Notes: a model not told the origin generated them from the letters alone. 26,485 nucleotides of DNA from a virus (IMGVR_UViG_3300037502_000963:1-26485), one strand, 5' to 3'. Shown: positions 1 to 6,564, counted from the first letter of the stretch. Program-made: numbers and translations.

Positions 1-984
1 ATGACCAGGTATTCCTGTTATCGTAGTAATGTAACCTTTTACAAAAGTTAGTAACCTATCAAATTTATCAAATCCAATATTAACTCCTCTGTCTAATCCA
101 TTTTCATACAAATCAAATATTTCGTTTTCCATGTCTTGAATTGTAAACACACCTTCCAATGGATAATCTTTTGCATCTTGTATACTTTCAATTATTCCTT
201 GTATTCCAAACTTTTGTAAACATTCGTTTGCATCTTTACAATCCTTAAAAGTTACCAGCTTACATTTTTCTTTTCCTAAACGAGTTGCAAACTCTTCAGT
301 TAATTGTCTCCCAGCATTATCATTATCAAAACAAAGATAAATAGTTGGAGTTTCATTAAATCTTTCAGATATGTAATCAAAGTATTGTAAATTGTTATTT
401 GATACATTTGCTCCGTTCGGAACGCTTAAAACGTTTTTATAACCACTTTTATACATTGATAAGGCATCAATCTCACCTTCTACTAAAAAAGCGTTTAAAT
501 CGAATTTAAATAAGTTTAAACCATAAAATATAAGTTTAGCATCTTTATGCAGTTTAAAATTCTTTCTTGCATCCCTATATTTGATGTTTATTAGTTCGTT
601 GTTTTCATCAAAGTAATTAAATTGAATTGTGTTTTCATCTTTTTGAGTTTGTGGCATCCATTCAACACCTTCTGTAATTTTCCAATCATTTATTGTTTTT
701 TGGTCTAAACCTCTTTTCTCAAACCATTTAATTGCTTTGTCGGATAAATCAGTTTTGTTTTTCCATTCAGGCTTAACATAAACTTTTTCATCTATTGCAA
801 TTTGTTTAGGAAGCCATCCTTTCCAGTTACAATGATTGCAATGCCAAACTTGTTTATATAAATTAACTCCTAAACATTTATCAGTTTTCTTTTTGCGCTC
901 ATGTGAACATTTTGGGCAGGTAGTGTAAACTTGCCCTGTGTATTTTCCATTAGGAATAATTATATTGTAATCTGAATAAGTCAT
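1..984 (-). CDS. DNA primase-helicase (T7 gp4-like), 3' end outside window
   Basis: Replicative primase-helicase of the phage fork; 328 residues are visible and the frame is still open at base 1. Residues 23-52 hold a zinc-binding pair, CPKC and CNHC, typical of the primase zinc finger that reads template sites. A TOPRIM core follows: EGEIDALS at 169-176 supplies the conserved Glu, and DNDNAG at 220-225 the metal-binding Asp pair. The last visible residues, TGIPGH, look like the beginning of a RecA-type Walker A loop, so the helicase domain is cut off by the window edge. The ATG at 984 overlaps the stop of the upstream replication gene by one base (TAATG), so the two are translationally coupled. 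Family assignment is from motifs; whether the helicase half is intact cannot be seen. Confidence 0.93.
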   Translation of the reverse strand, partial: MTYSDYNIIIPNGKYTGQVYTTCPKCSHERKKKTDKCLGVNLYKQVWHCNHCNWKGWLPKQIAIDEKVYVKPEWKNKTDLSDKAIKWFEKRGLDQKTINDWKITEGVEWMPQTQKDENTIQFNYFDENNELINIKYRDARKNFKLHKDAKLIFYGLNLFKFDLNAFLVEGEIDALSMYKSGYKNVLSVPNGANVSNNNLQYFDYISERFNETPTIYLCFDNDNAGRQLTEEFATRLGKEKCKLVTFKDCKDANECLQKFGIQGIIESIQDAKDYPLEGVFTIQDMENEIFDLYENGLDRGVNIGFDKFDRLLTFVKGYITTITGIPGH

Positions 985-1523
985 TAGTAAATCATTTGAT
1001 TTGGGTTAGTTGGATCGTACTTAATTTGTTTTTCTTTAATAAATGGTAATGTATTTAATAATTTAGTTTTCCAATTTATTATTTTTTTATCATTACCATC
1101 TTTCCAATTATTATTTATCCAAGATTCATATTTTAATTTTACAGCTTCAGAATCTACATTTGGTTTTTGTTCAATTGCATAAGATAAAAAAGAATTTAAA
1201 TTAGGTATATTATTATTTATTTCTTTTACTTCTTCTTTTACTTCTTCTTTTTCTTGTTTATTAGGGGGTATTATAGACCCTTGCATAGGGGGTTTATTAG
1301 GGTTAAATTCTTCATCTTTTGTAATATCATAATAACCCTTAACCTGAGCATCAATAGAATGTTTCTGTGATATATAGGCAAATTTTGCCATACCTTTTAA
1401 ATTAGGTTCTATATTTTTAAATTGCTTATTAAATAAAGCATCGTAAAAAGCTAACCTATCTTTATCATTTAATTCACTTGCAACTTCAAAATAACTTATA
1501 TAAAATTTAATTGCTTTTCGCAT
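984..1523 (-). CDS. Phage replication protein (replisome-organizer-like)
   Basis: 179 residues. The N-terminal part (about 1-70, with a KDRLAFYDALF stretch) resembles the DUF6291-type domain found at the front of many phage replication proteins. A low-complexity Lys/Glu/Asn linker follows (about 90-105). The C-terminal part (about 110-165: FLSYAIEQKPNV, KYESWINNNWKDG, INWKTKLLNTLPFI) is the helical tail usual in phage replication initiators of Bacteroidetes. Its position directly before the primase-helicase, with overlapping stop and start, supports a role in origin recognition or helicase loading. That role is inferred from context and family resemblance; no catalytic motif is present. The gene is the first one downstream of the structured leader at 1531-1614, so its expression probably depends on read-through of that element. 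Confidence 0.7.
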   Translation of the reverse strand: MRKAIKFYISYFEVASELNDKDRLAFYDALFNKQFKNIEPNLKGMAKFAYISQKHSIDAQVKGYYDITKDEEFNPNKPPMQGSIIPPNKQEKEEVKEEVKEINNNIPNLNSFLSYAIEQKPNVDSEAVKLKYESWINNNWKDGNDKKIINWKTKLLNTLPFIKEKQIKYDPTNPNQMIY

Positions 1524-1530
1524 TTATAGA

Positions 1531-1614
1531 AAATAAAAAACCCTTCGGCTTTCGAGGTAACGGACTCTACTCACCAAAGGGGTTAAAATAATATTACTGA
1601 TGCCGTTACTCATC
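1531..1614 (-). ncRNA. Structured leader / candidate attenuator or small RNA
   Basis: Between a promoter-like site (1620-1651) and the replication gene start at 1523 the minus strand can form two hairpins. Hairpin 1 is GATG (1614-1611) with CATC (1602-1599), leaving AGTAACGG in the loop. Hairpin 2 is an 8-bp stem, CCCTTTGG (1581-1574) with CCGAAGGG (1548-1541), including one G-U pair. An inner GAG/CTC stem (1572-1570, 1556-1554) lies within it. The loop of hairpin 2 contains CCGTTAC (1563-1557), a perfect 7-base complement of GTAACGG (1609-1603) in loop 1, giving a kissing-loop or pseudoknot. A U-rich run (1540-1531) follows hairpin 2 immediately, as in an intrinsic terminator. I could not match it to a named RNA family. 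Pairings were read by eye. Confidence 0.6.
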
Positions 1615-1619
1615 TTTTG

Positions 1620-1651
1620 CAAATATACAAAAAGTTTTTTAATTATTCCAA
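1620..1651 (-). promoter_or_regulatory. Bacteroidota-type promoter for the replication genes
   Basis: On the minus strand TATATTTG (1627-1620) matches the TAnnTTTG -7 element of Bacteroidota sigma-A promoters. TTG (1651-1649) lies 21 bases upstream as a -33 element. The same hexamer-spacer arrangement is seen at 5929-5961. Expected transcription start is near 1613, which is the first stem of the structured leader. The -33 part lies inside the 3' end of the preceding gene. Confidence 0.6.
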
Positions 1652-1924
1652 TCCTTTGTAAAATTCTTCACGCATATTTGAATTAATAGTGTGATAAATG
1701 TCTCCGATTTTATCCAAGTATTCACCCTCAGTTATATTCCTTTTTTCAAGTTGTTCTAAAAGTTTAAAACCGATTCTTTGCCATAGATTAAAGTCAGCCA
1801 GCATCTTTTGTTTATATTTACCTGTTAAGTGAGTGCTTTGCTCAATTGTTGCCTTGAATAAACCAATTAATAAATGGCTTTCAAATTCAAGTTTTGCTTG
1901 TTCAGGTGTTAGTGTTTTTTCCAT
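1643..1924 (-). CDS. Hypothetical early protein, helical
   Basis: 93 residues, predicted mostly alpha-helical, with no cysteine cluster, membrane segment or signal peptide. I do not recognise the family. It begins inside the NinG-like gene (23-base overlap, 1902-1924) and is the last gene of the early run before the second promoter. Its final codons contain the -33 part of that promoter. A recombination or replication accessory role is possible from context only. Confidence 0.75.
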   Translation of the reverse strand: MEKTLTPEQAKLEFESHLLIGLFKATIEQSTHLTGKYKQKMLADFNLWQRIGFKLLEQLEKRNITEGEYLDKIGDIYHTINSNMREEFYKGLE

Positions 1925-2444
1925 GTTCTTTGATTTTTAATTTATAAACTTTGATTAATTCTTTGATTTCATCCAATGTTAGTTTTAAAGCATCCCCTCT
2001 TTTATTCATTAGTCTATTGTAAGCATCCTGCCCTATTCTTAAAGGTAAACGTAATCCGTATTCAATTTGATTACCATGTTGATGTTGATTGCAAAAAATA
2101 CATTGAGCGTGAACATTATCTTCATCAAACCTTAGATTAGGATAACGACCAACTGATAAATGATGTCCAGCATCTCGTTTGCCTGTTAATGGTCTATCAC
2201 ATGAAATACAAGGCTTTCCTTCATCCCTTAACCGAATATACTTATTAAACACTATTTGAAGTAAACTAAGCCATTCAGTTCTGGTCCTGGTGTTTTCAAT
2301 CATTACTTTCTTTTTCTCTTTCCATACCTTCGCCTCAGCTAACTTAGTTGCACATTTAGTTCCGCAAACTACCTGAGTGGTTTTAAAAGGAGTGAAGCTG
2401 CCACCGCACTCCTTACATTTTTTATCTTTAATTTTCTTTTTCAT
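1902..2444 (-). CDS. ninG: NinG/Rap-like recombination protein
   Basis: 180 residues, close to the usual NinG length (lambda NinG, also called Rap, is about 200). The N-terminus has a zinc-ribbon-like set of cysteines at 10, 13, 27 and 31 (KKCKECGG, VVCGTKC). The core has CISC at 79-82, the histidine pair GHH at 93-95, then an Asn-containing segment and CIFC at 115-118, an HNH-like arrangement typical of the family. NinG/Rap proteins act on Holliday junctions and other branched DNA during phage recombination. It follows the exonuclease and annealing-protein genes, which fits a recombination module. The start overlaps the upstream small gene by 17 bases; the next gene starts inside its 3' end. 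Confidence 0.85.
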   Translation of the reverse strand: MKKKIKDKKCKECGGSFTPFKTTQVVCGTKCATKLAEAKVWKEKKKVMIENTRTRTEWLSLLQIVFNKYIRLRDEGKPCISCDRPLTGKRDAGHHLSVGRYPNLRFDEDNVHAQCIFCNQHQHGNQIEYGLRLPLRIGQDAYNRLMNKRGDALKLTLDEIKELIKVYKLKIKEHGKNTNT

Positions 2445-2625
2445 TAAGATATTTTATTGCGCCATTTAAAGTATTTTTAGATTGTGTTTCTGCATTAGGA
2501 AAAGAAGGATAAAAATCTGCAAATCCTAATCTTCTTGCCTTTCTTATTATTTGATTTTCATCTTTAGTTAATTCAGGATAATTTATTTCATCCCATTGGT
2601 CTTTTGATTTTTCTTTTGGTGTCAT
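2428..2625 (-). CDS. Hypothetical small early protein
   Basis: 65 residues, highly charged, with a central RKARRLGF stretch and no recognised domain. Its ATG overlaps the stop of the YqaJ exonuclease gene (ATGA, 2622-2625) and its 3' end overlaps the NinG-like gene by 17 bases, so it is translated as part of the recombination cluster. Function unknown. Confidence 0.75.
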   Translation of the reverse strand: MTPKEKSKDQWDEINYPELTKDENQIIRKARRLGFADFYPSFPNAETQSKNTLNGAIKYLNEKEN

Positions 2626-3275
2626 GATTTTTTTCCATTAAATGATTCAAAATATTGATTAAATAGTTCCCTTGCTGCTATTACTTTTTCTTTCATCTTA
2701 GCGTGTACTTCTTCGTTTGCGTTTACTCGATAAATAAACAGTCCTAAGTCACTTATAATACGAGGATCAAAGGATACGAAATCACACCATTTGCGGCCGC
2801 TTAAAAGCATATAGCATTGCATCTGATAATAGTATTCAGGCTGTTCACTTAAGAATGTTTCATCACTTGTAATAAAGCAATGCTTTAAATGATTAGCTCC
2901 ATTAAACGGACACTTTACTTCAATTAACCCATCTTCGCCTACTAAGCCATCAGGACTGCCTGTTAATCCTTCTATTTCGTTTGAATAAAGCATTAAGCTA
3001 TCTTTAACCTCATTGCCTGTTACGGATGAATAAAATTTCTTAGCAGTTGGCTCATGTTCGTTGCCCCACTCAGTTGCAAAGTTATTAACCCCTTGCTTTA
3101 CTTCACCTGATAGCTTTTCCCAAACCTTTTCAAGTATGTATGTTTCAGCTGTTTTGGATAGAACGTCCTTTTTAGAACGTGCTTCAGTCATAATTTTCCA
3201 CACCTCGGATCCGGTGAAATTGCCTTGTCGGTTAATAAACCACTCAGGGCTGTATATTTCAATTGTTGATTCCAT
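2622..3275 (-). CDS. YqaJ-type viral exonuclease (lambda exonuclease superfamily)
   Basis: 217 residues, usual size for the family. It is predicted to degrade one strand of double-stranded ends so that the ERF annealing protein encoded just upstream can pair the exposed strand. PD-(D/E)XK nuclease features in order: an N-terminal GNFTGSEV segment (18-25) like the substrate-binding G-T motif of YqaJ proteins; an acidic GNEHEP (71-76); GSPDGLV (106-112) with metal-binding Asp109; IEVKCP (118-123) with the Glu-x-Lys pair; and the QMQCYM helix (151-156) with the conserved glutamines. The start overlaps the ERF stop (TAATG at 3275), a coupling expected for two proteins that work as a pair. Confidence 0.92.
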   Translation of the reverse strand: MESTIEIYSPEWFINRQGNFTGSEVWKIMTEARSKKDVLSKTAETYILEKVWEKLSGEVKQGVNNFATEWGNEHEPTAKKFYSSVTGNEVKDSLMLYSNEIEGLTGSPDGLVGEDGLIEVKCPFNGANHLKHCFITSDETFLSEQPEYYYQMQCYMLLSGRKWCDFVSFDPRIISDLGLFIYRVNANEEVHAKMKEKVIAARELFNQYFESFNGKKS

Positions 3276-3844
3276 TATTGTAATTGTTTTTTAAGTTCAT
3301 CTTTTAATTGATTTATTTCTACATTTAATTTAGCTTCATTACTTAATGTAGTCCATATGTTTTGTAATTCACTTAATGTACTTGCACCTTTTAAAGTGTG
3401 TTTTATTCCAATTACATTTAAGGGCTTTACTTCTGTTTTAACTAATTTTTCTTGTTCGCCAGCTGCGTCTGTATCTTTGTCGGTAACAATACCCAAAACA
3501 CTGCTCAAACAGTACCTTCTTAAATAACTTATGGCAGAACCCATTACTTGAAATTCATTCATTCCTTTAAGCATTACACCTTGAGGTATTTCAATAACAG
3601 ATTCAATTGTTTCCCCTGTTTCTGTATGGAATACAATTGTTTTAACACAATTACCCATTATAGGCTGAGTAAAGCCTAAGTTGTGTTTTTTAAGTAAAGG
3701 ATTGATTTTATCAAAGATAGTTGGAAGATCCGCATATGAATATCCGTAACCTTTTGTTTCTTTGTGAATTACAGGCACTTCTTGTTGGAATGCTGCTAAT
3801 GATTTGAATAAACTTTGTTTTTCGTTCTTTTCTGTTGTTTTCAT
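3275..3844 (-). CDS. erf: ERF-family single-strand annealing protein
   Basis: 189 residues. Two hallmark segments of the ERF family are present: GYSYADLPTIFDKINPLLKK (residues 34-53), equivalent to the YxYADLxxVxxxxxPLL block, and GSAISYLRRYCLSSVLGIV (102-120) followed by an acidic TDKDTDA. Phage ERF proteins (P22 Erf type) bind and anneal complementary single strands in recombination-dependent replication and genome circularisation. The next gene in the transcript is the YqaJ exonuclease, the usual partner. The C-terminal 60 residues are less conserved and probably mediate partner contacts; that last point is inferred. There is a 16-base gap to the upstream gene. Confidence 0.92.
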   Translation of the reverse strand: MKTTEKNEKQSLFKSLAAFQQEVPVIHKETKGYGYSYADLPTIFDKINPLLKKHNLGFTQPIMGNCVKTIVFHTETGETIESVIEIPQGVMLKGMNEFQVMGSAISYLRRYCLSSVLGIVTDKDTDAAGEQEKLVKTEVKPLNVIGIKHTLKGASTLSELQNIWTTLSNEAKLNVEINQLKDELKKQLQ

Positions 3845-3860
3845 ATTATTTGTTTTTAAA

Positions 3861-4127
3861 TTAATCTAAAATCCAAGTACTTCCGTATGCCTTACCATTC
3901 ATGCAGCATTCTTGACAAGCCGCTCCAGCTTTATGTGCAAAATTATCATTACAATGCTTGCATTTTAATTCAGGCTGCATAATCATCATTATTTGATAAT
4001 AAGTAAATTTAGGAACATTTACTTCAAGTTTATTATCTGTATAATAAGGTTCAAAGCCAGCTTCTTTTAATGCTTTGTATTTTTCTGAAGCTGTTGTTGG
4101 TGTTCCTAAAATGCTAACAGTTTTCAT
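3861..4127 (-). CDS. Small cysteine-rich (zinc-ribbon-like) protein
   Basis: 88 residues. The N-terminal half has a short beta-alpha pattern with no recognised motif. The C-terminal third carries CKHC, then CQECC about 16 residues later, in a CxxC-type pairing that suggests one bound zinc. I do not recognise the family. The start overlaps the stop of the upstream gene (ATGA, 4124-4127), so it is co-translated with it, and ERF follows. A nucleic-acid-binding accessory role is possible. Confidence 0.75.
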   Translation of the reverse strand: MKTVSILGTPTTASEKYKALKEAGFEPYYTDNKLEVNVPKFTYYQIMMIMQPELKCKHCNDNFAHKAGAACQECCMNGKAYGSTWILD

Positions 4128-4363
4128 ATTTTTGATTTTACTTGGTTATATACTTCTTCAAATTGTTCAGCTGTGATTTCTTCATATTGAAAAGGAAAAT
4201 TCATTAAATATCCACTTACTTGAATTTGATATTCATTTTGAAAACAATAAGCAGTAGTTGTTTTGTTTTCTTCAAGTTTAAAATAATGATGATTGTTTTT
4301 TCTGTAAGCTGGTAAGGTTACTTCAACCTCAACTGTTTCTTTTTTTTCAATTGTAATTTTCAT
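4124..4363 (-). CDS. Hypothetical small protein, paralogue of the 5659-5904 product
   Basis: 79 residues of unknown function. It shares the opening MKITIE(K/R)KE, the VEV.LP segment, HYF/HYY, KTT, the P..YE.IT block and the EVYN ending with the product at 5659-5904; roughly half of the aligned positions are identical with almost no gaps, so the two genes are duplicates. Predicted beta-rich N-terminal half and a C-terminal helix. No membrane segment or metal motif. It may be an inhibitor or adaptor expressed early, but nothing in the sequence proves it. Confidence 0.8.
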   Translation of the reverse strand: MKITIEKKETVEVEVTLPAYRKNNHHYFKLEENKTTTAYCFQNEYQIQVSGYLMNFPFQYEEITAEQFEEVYNQVKSKI

Positions 4364-4412
4364 GATAGATTGATTTAATTATGTTTATTTTTACGTTTTT
4401 GTAGTGAATAGA

Positions 4413-4676
4413 TCAAAACGGAAGTCCATCGTCCTCTATTTTAGGAGTGTATTTTGTCTCATTAGGATAGGTTTTTGTTTCAGTATTTTTTTTAAAAGGT
4501 TCTTGGAATGATGCGCTAAAATACTTAGTCCCTTTTTGACTTTCTTTGAACCATAAAGATATTTCCATGTCCTTACCGTTTACAGTTACAGTTCCTTTGT
4601 AATCTGGTTGAGTATCTTTTGTTTTATTATTATTCTTAAAGATAGCTCCTGAGTTGTTTTTGTTTTTACTTTCCAT
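4413..4676 (-). CDS. Small protein with SSB-like acidic C-terminal tip
   Basis: 87 residues. I start it at the ATG at 4676, not at the more upstream in-frame ATG (4847), because the upstream stretch lies wholly over the HTH gene. From 4676 the overlap is only 11 bases, ATGGAAAGTAA, the same kind seen at 5143-5153. The centre (GAIFKNN.K..TQPDYKG, then NGK..EISLWFKES.KGTKYFSASFQEP) resembles small DUF736-like phage proteins and has a short beta-barrel-like pattern. The last residues, EDDGLPF, copy the acidic tip of single-stranded DNA-binding proteins (DDxxPF), which recruits replication and recombination partners. Together with the neighbouring ERF and exonuclease this suggests a small SSB-like protein; the OB-fold is not demonstrated. 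Confidence 0.75.
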   Translation of the reverse strand: MESKNKNNSGAIFKNNNKTKDTQPDYKGTVTVNGKDMEISLWFKESQKGTKYFSASFQEPFKKNTETKTYPNETKYTPKIEDDGLPF

Positions 4677-4911
4677 GTTGTTTTTGTTTTTTGTTAGTGA
4701 TTGTAAATTCTTTGTAATTAACTTTTGTTTTAGGATTCTGCTGCCAGCATTCATTAATAGTGTAACCTTTTTTTCTAATTTTAGCCAATACTTTGTGAAG
4801 GTTAAGTGTGCCACACGCACATTCTTTTTTAGTGATCTGATAGGCATTTGAGCCAGTAATCACAACGCCACCTAATAGCGCATCGAGGATTGCTTGTTCT
4901 TGTGTTTTCAT
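4666..4911 (-). CDS. Small helix-turn-helix protein (HTH_39-like)
   Basis: 81 residues. Residues about 4-55 fit the HTH_39 pattern common in phage early regions: a first helix (QAILDALLGG), the VITGSNAYQI turn, then LNLHKVLAKIRKKGYTI as recognition helix and wing, followed by a basic strand. CAC at 31-33 inside the helix-turn region is unusual for the family. Probably a DNA-binding regulator of early genes. The Lys/Gln-rich tail ends in an 11-base overlap with the SSB-tip gene. Confidence 0.72.
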   Translation of the reverse strand: MKTQEQAILDALLGGVVITGSNAYQITKKECACGTLNLHKVLAKIRKKGYTINECWQQNPKTKVNYKEFTITNKKQKQHGK

Positions 4912-4928
4912 GGTTACAAATTTAATAA

Positions 4929-5153
4929 TTAATTTTTAACTGAATTATAATTTAAAAAATTATCCGTAATTGTTTCTAATTGATTTTGAAGCACATAGTA
5001 TTTTTCCGTTAAGTTTTGGTCGTAAAGCTCTGCTCTTTGTACCTCTCCTAACTTTTCAGCAGTATCATACAACTCACTTTCTATTCTATGTATTTCATTT
5101 AAGGTATATAAACTTCTATTAGTTAACCCATCTGTATAAAATTTATTTTCCAT
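4929..5153 (-). CDS. Hypothetical coiled-coil small protein
   Basis: 74 residues, nearly all predicted helix, with heptad-like spacing over about residues 15-65 (IHRIESELYDTAEKLGEV, YYVLQNQLETI). No domain recognised. The ATG at 5153 lies inside the end of the upstream gene (11-base overlap, 5143-5153), so it is co-translated in the early operon. Confidence 0.72.
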   Translation of the reverse strand: MENKFYTDGLTNRSLYTLNEIHRIESELYDTAEKLGEVQRAELYDQNLTEKYYVLQNQLETITDNFLNYNSVKN

Positions 5154-5352
5154 ACTTTTTAATTTTTAAGTTATAAAATTCTTCTATTAAGTCCAGTAAA
5201 TCGTCATGGCATTCACCATCTTTAAAAGCCCTTCCGATTGTTACTAAGCTAAATGGTTTTTTCTTTTGTATGCTTAATCTTTTAATTTTTGTGTGATCAC
5301 CAAATGTGTAGTAATCACTCATCTTTGTTTTAATTGTTTCTGGTATTTTCAT
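5143..5352 (-). CDS. Small early protein, possible DNA-binding
   Basis: 69 residues, basic. KKKPFSLVTIGRAFKDGEC followed by the helix DDLLDLIEEFYNLK resembles the second half of small HTH proteins in Bacteroidetes phages, where the first stretch would be turn plus recognition helix. The likeness is modest, so a regulator role is only a suggestion. The start overlaps the previous stop (ATGA, 5349-5352). Confidence 0.7.
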   Translation of the reverse strand: MKIPETIKTKMSDYYTFGDHTKIKRLSIQKKKPFSLVTIGRAFKDGECHDDLLDLIEEFYNLKIKKYGK

Positions 5353-5666
5353 ATTACTTGTTTTAATTGATTTTTAACATCTAAACTTTTAAACATCTTA
5401 ATTAGCTCCTGGCATAGTTGGAAGTTCCAGTCATTTTCATATTGGTTATTTCCTATGAATATTTTATGCCTTCCTACCACTTGCCCCTTTTCAAAGAATT
5501 GAAAGTAAAATTGAGTTTCAGAATCAGTAATAAACATTTCCATTACTGTATTTTCTAAATTAACTCTACTTATATTATTCCTATTGTAAAGTATTAAGTT
5601 AGCGTCTATAAACCCGTACCAATACTCTAAATTGTTGTTGAGTTCTACATAATTTGCGTTATTCAT
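5349..5666 (-). CDS. Hypothetical early protein
   Basis: 105 residues, acidic to neutral, rich in aromatic residues and Asn. It has an N-terminal beta-rich part and a C-terminal helix (LCQELIKMFKSL). No known motif. It overlaps the preceding gene by 8 bases (5659-5666) and is the second gene of the early transcript. Confidence 0.75.
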   Translation of the reverse strand: MNNANYVELNNNLEYWYGFIDANLILYNRNNISRVNLENTVMEMFITDSETQFYFQFFEKGQVVGRHKIFIGNNQYENDWNFQLCQELIKMFKSLDVKNQLKQVI

Positions 5667-5904
5667 AAATTAATTTTTTAATGGTGTTATAAACTTCGTT
5701 GTATTCACTTTCAGTGATTTGTTCATAGCTGCATGGATATTGCATCATATATTGAGTAACTGTAATAGATTGCTCATTTTCACCTAAAAATAAAACAGTT
5801 GTTTTTGTTTCTTCTATCATATAGTAGTGATAGGATTGTTTAGTAAAAAGTGGAAGTTGAACCTCCACTTGTACTTTTTCTTTGCGTTCGATTGTGATTT
5901 TCAT
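5659..5904 (-). CDS. First early gene; small protein paralogous to the 4124-4363 product
   Basis: 81 residues, unknown function. As first gene behind the early promoter (predicted start of RNA near 5922, about 18 bases before the ATG) it should be among the earliest and most abundant phage products. It is a clear duplicate of the 79-residue protein at 4124-4363 (same opening MKITIE, VEV.LP, HYY, KTT, YEQIT, EVYN). Keeping two diverged copies in one operon suggests distinct partners. First-expressed small phage proteins are often host takeover or anti-defence factors, but there is no direct evidence for that here. Confidence 0.8.
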   Translation of the reverse strand: MKITIERKEKVQVEVQLPLFTKQSYHYYMIEETKTTVLFLGENEQSITVTQYMMQYPCSYEQITESEYNEVYNTIKKLIYE

Positions 5905-5922
5905 TTGTTTGTGTTTTTAATT

Positions 5923-5944
5923 ATAAAGCAAATATAAAGCAAAT
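5923..5944 (-). repeat. Perfect 11-bp tandem direct repeat over the early promoter
   Basis: ATAAAGCAAAT occurs twice without a gap (plus-strand reading, 5923-5933 and 5934-5944). The core GCAAAT recurs at 5957-5962. The unit is about one helical turn, which would place bound proteins on one face of the DNA. The repeats cover the -7 element of the early promoter. Confidence 0.7.
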
Positions 5945-5961
5945 TATTATATAAATGCAAA
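5929..5961 (-). promoter_or_regulatory. Early promoter (Bacteroidota -33/-7 type)
   Basis: Minus-strand TTTG (5961-5958), a 21-base spacer, then TATATTTG (5936-5929) match the Bacteroidota -33/-7 consensus. The predicted start is near 5922, just before the first gene of the early operon. The same -7 octamer and the same spacer length occur at the replication promoter (1620-1651). It is the only good match in the gap between the holin and the early genes. Confidence 0.65.
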
Positions 5962-5971
5962 TAAATTTTTA

Positions 5972-5999
5972 TTAATTATCGTAACTAATTGATAATCAA
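5972..5999. promoter_or_regulatory. Inverted repeat, possible operator upstream of early promoter
   Basis: TTAATTATC (5972-5980) and GATAATCAA (5991-5999) form an inverted repeat with 8 of 9 positions matching around a 10-base spacer. It lies about 10 bases upstream of the -33 element, a position suited to a dimeric regulator. In DNA this AT-rich the match alone is only suggestive. Confidence 0.35.
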
Positions 6000-6023
6000 C
6001 ACAATTATTTTTAATAAAGTTTA

Positions 6024-6500
6024 TTATTTTATCAGTTTATCTAACTGATTTTGCTTTTGTGCTGATCCTTGACTAGACCCGAAAAAATAAGATATTACTT
6101 GTGTACATACTGCGGAAAGTACGCCTAACACGTAGATTATAATGTCTTTCTCGTTTCCTACTTCTCTAAACATTAAAACGTAAAATAAAACAAATGTTAG
6201 AATAATAACTGCCAATGCTAAAATAGGTGTTATAATCTTATTCAGCAAAGGAGCTTTGTCGCTTGTAGCTATTTGTATTTCTCTATTACGAGCAGATTCC
6301 ATTTCCTTTTGGTACACTTCTAATTGCTTAGTGTGTTCAGCTTCCATTGTCTTTAATTCTTCACTTATTATTTTACGAAGTTCTAAATTAACAGCATCTT
6401 TTTCCTCTTTAGTTTGAACAAACCTATCTACTGCACCAGCTACTTTATCAACTATTTCACCAGCTCCTCCAGAAAATATTTTTTGAAATATATTAGGCAT
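6024..6500 (-). CDS. Holin (3TM/GTA-holin-like)
   Basis: 158 residues. An N-terminal amphipathic region (1-30, IFSGGAGEIVDKVAGAVDRF) and a long charged helix (31-80) precede two strong membrane segments at about 88-110 and 119-140. They are followed by the GSSQGSAQKQ tail found in many phage holins of this class. The layout matches the family of holins with an N-terminal cytoplasmic helix known as GTA_holin_3TM-like. It should make inner-membrane lesions that release or activate the lysis enzyme. It is last in the late transcript, behind the DUF5675 gene and a small membrane protein, which supports a lysis cassette. There is a 92-base gap with a hairpin between it and the DUF5675 gene. Confidence 0.8.
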   Translation of the reverse strand: MPNIFQKIFSGGAGEIVDKVAGAVDRFVQTKEEKDAVNLELRKIISEELKTMEAEHTKQLEVYQKEMESARNREIQIATSDKAPLLNKIITPILALAVIILTFVLFYVLMFREVGNEKDIIIYVLGVLSAVCTQVISYFFGSSQGSAQKQNQLDKLIK

Positions 6501-6564
6501 AAAAATTTTTATTATATTTGCTCATCGTTCTTTGTGTTTTTCTTCATTTATATTTTAAAATCAT

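Noticed and set aside
3061-3294. Plus-strand open frame over the exonuclease and ERF genes
   Set aside because: Antisense to two strongly conserved genes, no protein-like pattern, no promoter; similar plus-strand frames elsewhere (11371-11754, 17600-18404) are also shadows.
4413-4847. 144-aa version of the SSB-tip protein starting at 4847
   Set aside because: The extra N-terminal 57 residues lie over the HTH gene in another frame and are low-complexity; the ATG at 4676 gives the usual short overlap.
6012-6026. Small palindrome TAATAAA-g-TTTATTA at the holin stop codon
   Set aside because: All-AT stem with almost no loop; too weak to call a terminator.
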